A stretch of 6,932 nt of DNA from UBA9715 sp045614225 (lineage in GTDB: Bacteria; Actinomycetota; Coriobacteriia; Coriobacteriales; Eggerthellaceae): NCBI GenBank assembly GCA_045614225.1, contig JAZLCO010000034.1, positions 1-6,932 on the forward strand, given 5' to 3'. The position numbers and the translations under genes are program-made. The notes under the pieces are model-generated. The model worked only from the letters and a program-made list of their open reading frames with translations, made no database searches and was not told where the DNA came from. Positions 1 to 5,643 of this stretch are shown here, piece by piece (positions within the stretch are counted from its first letter, which is position 1; each line of letters begins with the position of its first letter).

Positions 1-87
1 GCTAAGACATTTGTCTTCCTAAGACCGCTTGGCCTCCGACTTGAGAACGAGGAGCTGGCGGAACCCTGGCAGCCCGGCGAGGTCGTC
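1..87 (+). other. Window-edge segment in frame with the ABC ATPase
   Basis: This stretch has no stop codon in the frame of the downstream ATPase and contains no in-frame ATG, GTG or TTG. If the ATPase has an N-terminal extension, its start must lie left of the window (an in-frame CTG at 55 is the only other option). Bases after about 40 have the GC-ending codon pattern of the ATPase, while the first ~35 bases are visibly richer in A and T. It could be the end of an intergenic leader or the N-terminal tail of the ATPase; I cannot decide. Confidence 0.3.
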
Positions 88-777
88 ATGGAGCTGCGCG
101 ACATCACCCGCGAGTTCCAGAACGGCGAGACCGTGACCAAGGTGCTCAAGGGCGTGAACCTCGACGTGTACGAGGGCGAGTTCCTGGCGCTGCTGGGCGA
201 GTCGGGCTGCGGCAAGTCGACGCTGCTCAACATCGTGGGCGGCATGGACTCGGCGACCTCGGGCACCTTCACCTACCTGGGCCGGGACCTGAGCAGCGCC
301 TCCCAGGACGAGCTCACCGAGTTCCGCCGGGCCAACATCGGCTTCATCTTCCAGAGCTACAACCTCATGCCCAACCTCACGGCGGTCCAGAACCTCGACC
401 TGATAGGCGAGCTGGTCGACGACCCCATGGACGCCGACGAGGCGCTCGCGGTCGTGAAGCTCTCCGACCGCAAGCGCAGCTACCCCTCCCAGCTCTCCGG
501 CGGCCAGCAGCAGCGCGTCTCGATCGCCCGCGCGCTGGTGAAGAACCCCAAGGTGATACTGGCCGACGAGCCCACCGCGGCGCTCGACTACGCCACCTCT
601 ATCGAGGTGCTGCAGGCCCTCGAGGAGGTCGTGCGGGGCGGCACGACCATGGTGATGGTCACCCACAACGAGGAGATCACCCGCATGGCCGACCGCGTCG
701 TGCGCATGCGCGACGGGCGCATGCACGAGGTCACGGTCAACCGCCACCCGGCGCACGCCACGGACCTGGTCTGGTAG
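88..777 (+). CDS. ABC transporter ATP-binding protein (LolD/MacB-type)
   Basis: Nucleotide-binding subunit of an ABC transporter of the LolD/MacB/FtsE class, expected on the cytoplasmic face bound to the permease encoded next. In 229 residues it has Walker A GESGCGKST at 37-45, the Q-loop glutamine at 89 (FIFQS), the signature LSGGQ at 136-140, Walker B VILADE at 156-161 with catalytic E161, the D-loop (AALD) at 164-167 and the switch histidine H193 (VTHN). The length is normal for the family and nothing essential is missing. I chose ATG 88 because GAGG at 79-82 sits five bases upstream and the domain begins at once (ELRDITREF), but the frame is open to the window edge, so an N-terminal extension is possible. 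Codon use is extreme: only 3 of 229 codons end in A or T (two ATA, one TCT). It is the first gene of a two-gene operon. The ATPase role is sure; the substrate is unknown. Confidence 0.95.
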   Translation: MELRDITREFQNGETVTKVLKGVNLDVYEGEFLALLGESGCGKSTLLNIVGGMDSATSGTFTYLGRDLSSASQDELTEFRRANIGFIFQSYNLMPNLTAVQNLDLIGELVDDPMDADEALAVVKLSDRKRSYPSQLSGGQQQRVSIARALVKNPKVILADEPTAALDYATSIEVLQALEEVVRGGTTMVMVTHNEEITRMADRVVRMRDGRMHEVTVNRHPAHATDLVW

Positions 778-781
778 GTGA
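776..781 (+). promoter_or_regulatory. Ribosome binding site overlapping the ATPase stop codon
   Basis: The hexamer AGGTGA matches the 3' half of the consensus AGGAGGTGA and lies five bases before GTG 787. It includes the last two bases of the ATPase stop codon TAG. This favours GTG 787 over the GTG at 778, which abuts the stop codon and has no Shine-Dalgarno sequence of its own. The overlap implies translational coupling of permease to ATPase. Seen in sequence; the coupling is inferred. Confidence 0.55.
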
Positions 782-786
782 CGCAC

Positions 787-3700
787 GTGAAGCCGACCCA
801 GGTAAAGGAGCTGTTCGCCAACATCAGGAAGACGTTCGTGTCGTTCTTCAGCATCCTGATGTTCGTTGCGCTGGGCGTGGGCGTCTTCCTCGGCATCAGC
901 TGGGCGGGCCCCGCGCTCCAGAACGCCGCCGACAGCGAGTTCGACAAAGGGTCGCTGCACCATTTCCAAATTCAATACCTGTACGGATTGACCGATGACG
1001 ACTTGGCGGAGCTTGCCAAGGTCGAAGGGGTGTCCGACATCGAGCCAACTCGGCAGTCTTTCCAAACTGCCACCATCAGCGGCGTTGAGAGAACGGTCAA
1101 GGTGCAGACCCTGACCGAGCGTATCGACGTACCCGTTGTGATCGAGGGAGAGCTTCCTTCGAACCCAAGTGAAATCGCATTGAACGAGATTGCGGCAATG
1201 AATGTTGGTTGCAATGTTGGCGATACCATCACGTTCATAGAAGACGGCAACGCTGGCGGCGATGATGACCCCTCGGCATTGCTGGCACAATCAACAGACA
1301 CTGCAGTCGGTGAATCCGAGAATGCAGGGACGGTTGACAAGGATGGTATGAAGTACCTGAACGGGTCGGCCTACAAGGTCACGGCCCTCGTCAAGAGTCC
1401 CGAGTACGTGGCCAGAGGGTCGGCGACGTACGGTCTTTCCGCCTCGCCGACGGGCTCAATTGACCTACTGGCCTGGGTTCCCGCAGAGGCGTTCGACGCT
1501 TCGGCATTCCAAAACGGATATCCGGTGGTCAACGTGGCTTGCGATAGCCTGAACGGCTTGGCAACCTTCAGCGACAACTACAAGAAGGCGTCTTCCGAAC
1601 TCGAGCAGGGCATCGTCGATGTGGCAACTGCTTTGGCAAATGCGCGATTCGAGGATTTGCATGGTCAGGCGGGAAAGAAAATCGACGACGCTCAACAGCA
1701 GCTCGACGAGGGAAAGCAAAAGATTGTCGATGGCGAGCAACAGCTTGCAGACGGCCGCGTCGAGCTCGAGTCAAAGAAGGCCGAAGGCGAGGCGAAACTT
1801 GCGGAGGGCTATCAAACGCTCATGTACTACGAGGGTTTGAAGCAAGAAGGAGAGGCAAAGCTTGCGGAAGGCCGTGCGATAATCGCCCAAGCTGAGGCAC
1901 TGCTCGCCGAAGCCGATAAGGCAAAAGCGAAAGTTTCGAAAATTGCATCCGATGCGAGCGATTTCAAGAAAGACCAAGACGCTAAGCTCGCCGAAAAGAA
2001 GATCGCCCAAGAGGAATACGATGCCAACCTCGACGCTTACGGATCCAATGTTACGGACGATCTGAAAGAATACGCTGATAAAGTAGGGGTCACCGTTCCC
2101 AAGATCGACCATACCAATTTCAATGAGGCCCTTGAGCTGGCGAACGAGATAACAGCCCACTTCGAGGAATTCCCCGTGACGTTCCAGTGCGAGACCATGA
2201 CGCTTGCTCAAGCGAGGGTACGGCTCGCCGAGGGGCACCAGCAACTCGCTGATGCCGAAGCGCTGTACAACGATGCGGTTCCCAAGCTCAACGCTGGCTG
2301 GGCCCAGTACTATGCAGGGTGGGACGAACTGAATCGCCTTGCGGCAGAAGGCGAGCAGAAGCTCGCCGATGGCGAAGCCGAGCTCGCCGAAGCCAAGGAG
2401 AAGGTGGCCGAGAACGAGCCGAAACTCGAGAAGGCCAAGCAGCGTTTCGCCTCCATGAAGCAGAGCAGGTGCGCTGTCATGTCGCGTTCCTACAATGCAG
2501 GGGCGGCTCAAGTCTCCATGTTCAGCGATATCACCTCGAATCTCAGTTTCTCGATGGCGGCTCTGTTCATCATCGTAGGCTTGCTCGTCTCCTACTTTGC
2601 TGTCAGCCGCATCGTGCACGAGCAGATAACGCAAATCGGCACCAAGAAGGCGCTCGGTTTGCGTTCGCGTGAAATCACGACAAGCTTCCTGGCGTACTCT
2701 GCAATCGCGGTCGTCGCCGGCGCCATTGTCGGCACAATCGTGGGCGTCTTGCTGGTCGAGGGAATCATCGGAAGGGTGTTCGGCGGCATGTTCACGTTCG
2801 GCGGATATCCGCCGTACTTCGGGATACCGCTGTTCCTCGTGGTTGTGCTGCTCGAGTTGGTGCTCGTGCTCGGCGCCACATACCTTGCTTGTCGCAGGAT
2901 CTTGAAAGAGCATGCCGTCGAGCTGCTGAAGGGTGAAAAGCCGCCCGAGGGTAAGACGCGCTTCTATGAGAAATGGGACTTTTGGGATGGTTTGCCGCTG
3001 TTTATCCAGACTATCGTGAACAACTGCGTGAACGACAGGCGCCGCGTGCTGAGCACGATTGTGGGCGTGGCAGGGTGCACGGCGCTCATCGTGACGGCCA
3101 TCACGCTGAACGACAACGTTACGAAGAGTTACGACCGCCACTACGAGAGCGTGTACGACTTCAATGCCATCGCGTATGTCGATGCGAAAACCGACGGCGC
3201 GGCGGACGAGGTCGAAAAGGCGCTCGAGCAGGAAGGCTACACTGCGACACCCGCCCTTCGCCAGCGCTTCATCCTCACCCAACCAGACGGAGATCGCGGT
3301 GCTGTCCGCATCGTCGTGCCGTCGGATGAAAGCGAATTCGCGGATGCGTATCACGTGAATTCCGTTTCGGGCAACGCCTTCGATCTTTCTGACGAAGGTG
3401 TGTGGGTCAGTCAGGCGTATGCCGACCATTTCGGAGCGAAGGTCGGCGACACGTTGACGTTCGAGGACTCCGATGGAAGGATGTATCAGGCTCCTATCAG
3501 CGGGTTCCATGAGTTTTGGCTGACGTACCACGAAGTCGTAATGGGACGAGACACCTACAAGAACCTGTTTGGTGAAGATGCAGCGCCGAACGTTGTGCTT
3601 ACCAATACGCATGATGCGGATTTGCAGGATGTTGCGCAGCGTCTCGAAAGCGTGAACGGTTTCCACTCCATCGCAGACGACAAGACAAACCAGCACGGCG

Positions 3701-4119
3701 CCTTCGAAACGTTCTCGAAAGTGTCAGGTGCAGTCGTGCTCATCTACATCGCGCTATCTGCCCTCATGGCCATCGTCGTGCTCCTGAACCTGAACGTCAT
3801 GTTCATCGAGGAGAAGAAACGGGAGCTCATCGTGCTCATGATCAACGGATTCAGAGTGAAAGACGCCCGGCACTACATCTCCTATGACAACATCGTGCTC
3901 ACGGCAGTAGGCATAATCGTGGGGATACTGCTCGGTTGCATCATGGGCTCGATAACCGTTGCAACTGTTGAGCCTTCGACGAGCGTGTTCCTGAAAAGCC
4001 CCGATGGGCTGGCCATCGCAGTTGGCATCGTGGGCAGCGCAATTCTGGCAATCATCATGTCCCTCATTGCGCTGAGGCGCGTTTCCAACTTCAAACTGAC
4101 CGATATCAACAGGTTCTAA
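787..4119 (+). CDS. FtsX-like ABC transporter permease with long extracellular coiled coils
   Basis: Membrane subunit partnering the upstream ATPase. Numbered from GTG 787 it has 1110 residues (1113 if GTG 778 is used). Predicted membrane segments are near 17-39, 586-606, 634-657, 679-702, 754-774, 982-1005, 1036-1057 and 1075-1096, the 1+3+1+3 layout of duplicated FtsX-domain permeases. The first FtsX-like domain carries IGTKKALGLRSREI at 617-630; the second has a related cytoplasmic loop after segment six (RELIVLMINGFRVKDAR). Between segments 1 and 2 lies an extracellular region of about 545 residues. It begins with a MacB-periplasmic-like part and continues with heptad coiled coils at about 299-397 and 475-557, rich in L-x-D/E-G; EGEAKLAEG occurs at 333-341 and again at 354-362, and EGEQKLADG at 521-529. 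A second extracellular domain spans about 775-980. Known relatives are mechanotransmitters or exporters of peptides, lipids or drugs; the substrate here is unknown. Codon composition changes sharply near base 957. The frame is intact to TAA. Confidence 0.92.
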   Translation: MKPTQVKELFANIRKTFVSFFSILMFVALGVGVFLGISWAGPALQNAADSEFDKGSLHHFQIQYLYGLTDDDLAELAKVEGVSDIEPTRQSFQTATISGVERTVKVQTLTERIDVPVVIEGELPSNPSEIALNEIAAMNVGCNVGDTITFIEDGNAGGDDDPSALLAQSTDTAVGESENAGTVDKDGMKYLNGSAYKVTALVKSPEYVARGSATYGLSASPTGSIDLLAWVPAEAFDASAFQNGYPVVNVACDSLNGLATFSDNYKKASSELEQGIVDVATALANARFEDLHGQAGKKIDDAQQQLDEGKQKIVDGEQQLADGRVELESKKAEGEAKLAEGYQTLMYYEGLKQEGEAKLAEGRAIIAQAEALLAEADKAKAKVSKIASDASDFKKDQDAKLAEKKIAQEEYDANLDAYGSNVTDDLKEYADKVGVTVPKIDHTNFNEALELANEITAHFEEFPVTFQCETMTLAQARVRLAEGHQQLADAEALYNDAVPKLNAGWAQYYAGWDELNRLAAEGEQKLADGEAELAEAKEKVAENEPKLEKAKQRFASMKQSRCAVMSRSYNAGAAQVSMFSDITSNLSFSMAALFIIVGLLVSYFAVSRIVHEQITQIGTKKALGLRSREITTSFLAYSAIAVVAGAIVGTIVGVLLVEGIIGRVFGGMFTFGGYPPYFGIPLFLVVVLLELVLVLGATYLACRRILKEHAVELLKGEKPPEGKTRFYEKWDFWDGLPLFIQTIVNNCVNDRRRVLSTIVGVAGCTALIVTAITLNDNVTKSYDRHYESVYDFNAIAYVDAKTDGAADEVEKALEQEGYTATPALRQRFILTQPDGDRGAVRIVVPSDESEFADAYHVNSVSGNAFDLSDEGVWVSQAYADHFGAKVGDTLTFEDSDGRMYQAPISGFHEFWLTYHEVVMGRDTYKNLFGEDAAPNVVLTNTHDADLQDVAQRLESVNGFHSIADDKTNQHGAFETFSKVSGAVVLIYIALSALMAIVVLLNLNVMFIEEKKRELIVLMINGFRVKDARHYISYDNIVLTAVGIIVGILLGCIMGSITVATVEPSTSVFLKSPDGLAIAVGIVGSAILAIIMSLIALRRVSNFKLTDINRF
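1675..2457 (+). repeat. Heptad coiled-coil repeat region within the permease
   Basis: Translated in the permease frame, this stretch shows leucine or isoleucine every seven residues with D/E-G pairs between (for example LDEGKQKIVDGEQQLADG), in two blocks at about 1681-1975 and 2209-2457 separated by an irregular linker. A nonapeptide, EGEAKLAEG, recurs at a distance of exactly 21 residues, three heptads. The repeats are degenerate at DNA level, so they are protein repeats and not a tandem DNA array. Two antiparallel helices of this length would form an extracellular hairpin or stalk; that fold is inference. Confidence 0.7.
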
Positions 4120-4138
4120 GCACTTGTTGTCAAGCGCT
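4119..4138 (-). terminator. Weak hairpin after the hydrolase gene
   Basis: Read on the minus strand, AGCGCTTG and CAAGTGCT form an 8-bp stem (one G-U pair in RNA) around the loop ACAA, starting 22 bases past the stop codon of the minus-strand hydrolase. On the plus strand the same structure has one A-C mismatch and begins at the permease stop codon. No T-run follows on either strand, so it is at best a weak or factor-dependent terminator between convergent genes. Confidence 0.3.
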
Positions 4139-4152
4139 GGTCGGGTGCGATA

Positions 4153-4175
4153 CCTGGAATCTATTCGTTTCCAGG
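4153..4175. repeat. 7-bp inverted repeat across the hydrolase stop codon
   Basis: CCTGGAA (4153-4159) and TTCCAGG (4169-4175) are perfect inverted copies separated by nine bases that contain the hydrolase stop codon (CTA on the plus strand at 4161-4163). It could help end transcription from either side between the convergent genes, but it lacks a T-tract and may be chance. Confidence 0.3.
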
Positions 4176-5279
4176 CAGGCGAGTCAGCGCAAGCTTTGCA
4201 GCCTCGTTTCCCATGATGGGTGCTATATCGCGCAGCATGCCGATGAGCGTGGTGCGCATCTCGGCAGGCAGTTTGGCGACGGCTTCGGCGACGGCAAGCG
4301 CGTTGACCGAGCGGTTCTCGCCAAACTCGCGCCATGTGTCGACCTCTGCAGCGCTGAAGATGTCGTAAACCGCGTCAATGAACAACTCGCGCTGGTCGCG
4401 GTCGTATAGCTTGGCCCAGCTGTTCATGGTTGCCGAGAGGATGGCTGCGTCGGGGCTGATCTCGTCGAGGGTGACGAAGTCGTCGCCCTCGACCACCCAA
4501 TGGGTCGAAGCATGTTGTGCGAACAACATGCCGCTTGCACGTACAACGCGATAGTCGGTTCGGCTTTCCATGAGCATACCGAACACGCTGCTTTCAGGGA
4601 CGGTCTTGCTGAGTTTCGCCTTGTATGCGATCGAATCGATGCGCGGGGTTGGCGTAAGCGCGAAGCCCGGGCCATCGTGGCTGAAGATGCGCTCGACTTT
4701 TTCGAATGTCTGCTCACGGCAGGTGAGCGCGGCATACTCAGCCAGGTTGCCGCCCTTGCTGTGCCCGCCCACGTACAGGTGGGTTGGTTCGGTGTCCGCT
4801 ATATCTTCGAGGTAGGTTCGGGCGCTCACCTGGCTGGGGACTTCCTCCATGAACGTCAGGTTGAAGTCTTCCTTCCATCCGGCGAGCGAGTTGTCGGTGC
4901 CGCGATAGGCCACGTAAGCCGAGCCGTCTGGGAAGAAGAACGTGATGGCTGCGAACTGCTTCTCGAAATGATTCGAAACATCGTTTGCGTAATAGCCCAC
5001 CTTGAGTTCGGCGTAGCGCGGCGAGGCGAGTAGGGCAGACAGGAACTCGTCGCCGCCCATGTTCGAAAGCCATATCTCGCCGAATAGGTCGACATGCGAG
5101 ATGCCGCAGATGGCGACTGGCAACGGCATGAGCTCGGTTGGCACGGTGCGCCCGATTGCGCCCTTCTCGAAGCTGAAGTACGAGATCGTCGAGAGCACGA
5201 GGCTGTCCACGTCGTTCAACGGCACCGCATCAAACGGCTCCCGTTGCTCTTCGAGATATTCGACAATCGTGTGATTCAT
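4161..5279 (-). CDS. DUF2974 / Mbeg1-like lipase-fold hydrolase
   Basis: Probable cytoplasmic serine hydrolase of the DUF2974 (Mbeg1-like) group, related to class 3 lipases; the substrate is unknown. Numbered from the chosen start it has 372 residues. Seen are RGTD at 126-129 (the usual strand and loop before the nucleophile region in these lipases), the nucleophile elbow GHSKGG at 172-177 with S174, HDGPGF at 201-206 supplying a candidate acid D202, and histidines H256 and H260 just before EGDDFV, one of which should complete the triad. There is no signal peptide or membrane segment. The ATG at 5277-5279 was chosen because MNHTIVEYLEEQ fits the usual family N-terminus and GGAAAG lies upstream. 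ATG 5306 and TTG 5342 are in-frame alternatives (381 and 393 residues), but TTG 5342 starts a -35-like TTGACC and ATG 5306 lies only five bases past a TATACT box. The gene is convergent with the transporter operon and divergent from the URO-D-like gene. Family call is firm, function is not. Confidence 0.88.
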   Translation of the reverse strand: MNHTIVEYLEEQREPFDAVPLNDVDSLVLSTISYFSFEKGAIGRTVPTELMPLPVAICGISHVDLFGEIWLSNMGGDEFLSALLASPRYAELKVGYYANDVSNHFEKQFAAITFFFPDGSAYVAYRGTDNSLAGWKEDFNLTFMEEVPSQVSARTYLEDIADTEPTHLYVGGHSKGGNLAEYAALTCREQTFEKVERIFSHDGPGFALTPTPRIDSIAYKAKLSKTVPESSVFGMLMESRTDYRVVRASGMLFAQHASTHWVVEGDDFVTLDEISPDAAILSATMNSWAKLYDRDQRELFIDAVYDIFSAAEVDTWREFGENRSVNALAVAEAVAKLPAEMRTTLIGMLRDIAPIMGNEAAKLALTRLPGNE

Positions 5280-5310
5280 GACGTCTTTCCAATCGGGGTC
5301 TTTCATGAAC

Positions 5311-5342
5311 AGTATAGAGTTCGCCTGCCCGTGATGGGTCAA
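5311..5342 (-). promoter_or_regulatory. Candidate promoter of the hydrolase gene
   Basis: On the minus strand TTGACC (5342-5337) is followed after 20 bases by TATACT (5316-5311), which matches TATAAT at five of six positions. The 20-base spacer is longer than the usual 16-18, so the -35 call is weak and the -10 call better. Transcription would begin near 5303-5305, giving a leader of about 25 bases to ATG 5279 that includes GGAAAG. This fits the shorter hydrolase start. Confidence 0.35.
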
Positions 5343-5480
5343 TGCTTCTCAGGAATCAAATTACAAGCGAACAGTGAGGCGTGCGAAATGGGCTCAATTG
5401 CAAGCTCATCGCAAGCACGAACGATGGGCAAATTCGTCACGATTTATTTGAACGACTTGGTGGATTTGTATTGTGCACTG

Positions 5481-5489
5481 TGCCATAAT
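5481..5489 (+). promoter_or_regulatory. Candidate extended -10 promoter of the URO-D-like gene
   Basis: TGCCATAAT fits the extended -10 pattern TG-n-TATAAT with one mismatch (C for the first T). No good -35 lies at the normal distance; TTGGTG at 5457-5462 is 21 bases away, which suits an extended -10 that depends little on a -35. Transcription would start around 5496, leaving a leader of nearly 150 bases. The -10 is the left edge of the inverted repeat at 5484-5518. Confidence 0.35.
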
Positions 5490-5518
5490 GCTCATAAAGA
5501 AATTTTATGAGCATTATG
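5484..5518. repeat. Perfect 15-bp inverted repeat, candidate operator
   Basis: CATAATGCTCATAAA (5484-5498) and TTTATGAGCATTATG (5504-5518) are exact inverted copies around a five-base centre GAAAT. A looser outer pair TGCAC/GTGCA (5474-5478 and 5522-5526) may extend it. No T-run follows on either strand, so it is not a standard intrinsic terminator. Its overlap with the candidate -10 and start of transcription of the URO-D-like gene suggests a binding site for a dimeric repressor; an RNA hairpin is the alternative if transcription begins further upstream. Confidence 0.6.
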
Positions 5519-5643
5519 CGTGTGCAAGGATAACGTTTGGCATTGACGTTGTTCGGCTGTTTGGCTGAAGGCGTAAAGGTTTCGATTTGTAGTGGTGGGT
5601 TAAGTCTTTTTGCGAGAAAGGCTGAAGAGAGGAAGGAACCAGC

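Larger units (their letters stand above)
5280..5643. other. Divergent intergenic region
   Basis: This gap between the minus-strand hydrolase and the plus-strand URO-D-like gene is clearly richer in A and T than the flanking genes. It holds a candidate promoter for each gene, one strong inverted repeat, and a leader of roughly 150 bases before the URO-D-like start. I looked for a cobalamin riboswitch, since the superfamily is often tied to corrinoid chemistry, and saw no convincing B12 box or multi-stem core. A 40-codon reading frame at 5388-5510 is discussed under rejected items. Confidence 0.6.

Noticed and set aside
19..1290. 423-codon open frame on the minus strand opposite the ATPase
   Set aside because: It is the antisense shadow of the ATPase and permease start. 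The very high GC3 removes stop codons from the opposite strand, and the translation is low-complexity in Val, Leu, His, Arg and Asp.
1783..1875. Tandem DNA repeat in the permease coil region
   Set aside because: The repeated peptide EGEAKLAEG is encoded by differing codons, so the similarity is at protein level and reflects heptad structure, not a recent DNA duplication.
1771..3696. 641-codon open frame on the minus strand opposite the permease
   Set aside because: It lies wholly antisense to a gene with clear FtsX-like domains. The translation is rich in His, Arg and Val with no recognisable domain, as expected for the complement of GC-biased codons.
5388..5510. 40-codon plus-strand frame (begins MGSIASSSQARTMG, contains CALCHNAH) with GAGG at 5376-5379
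   Set aside because: The ribosome-site match and CxxC are tempting, but codon use is AT-rich and unlike its neighbours, it ends inside the palindrome, and I recognise no family. Probably chance in an intergenic region; conservation in related genomes would change this.
5484..5518. Palindrome as an intrinsic terminator
   Set aside because: The stem is strong, but no T-run follows on either strand, the stem is AT-rich, and no gene ends next to it.
5490..5643. Cobalamin riboswitch upstream of the URO-D-like gene
   Set aside because: I looked because of the family's link to corrinoids. The leader is only about 150 bases and shows no clear B12 box or multi-helix core.
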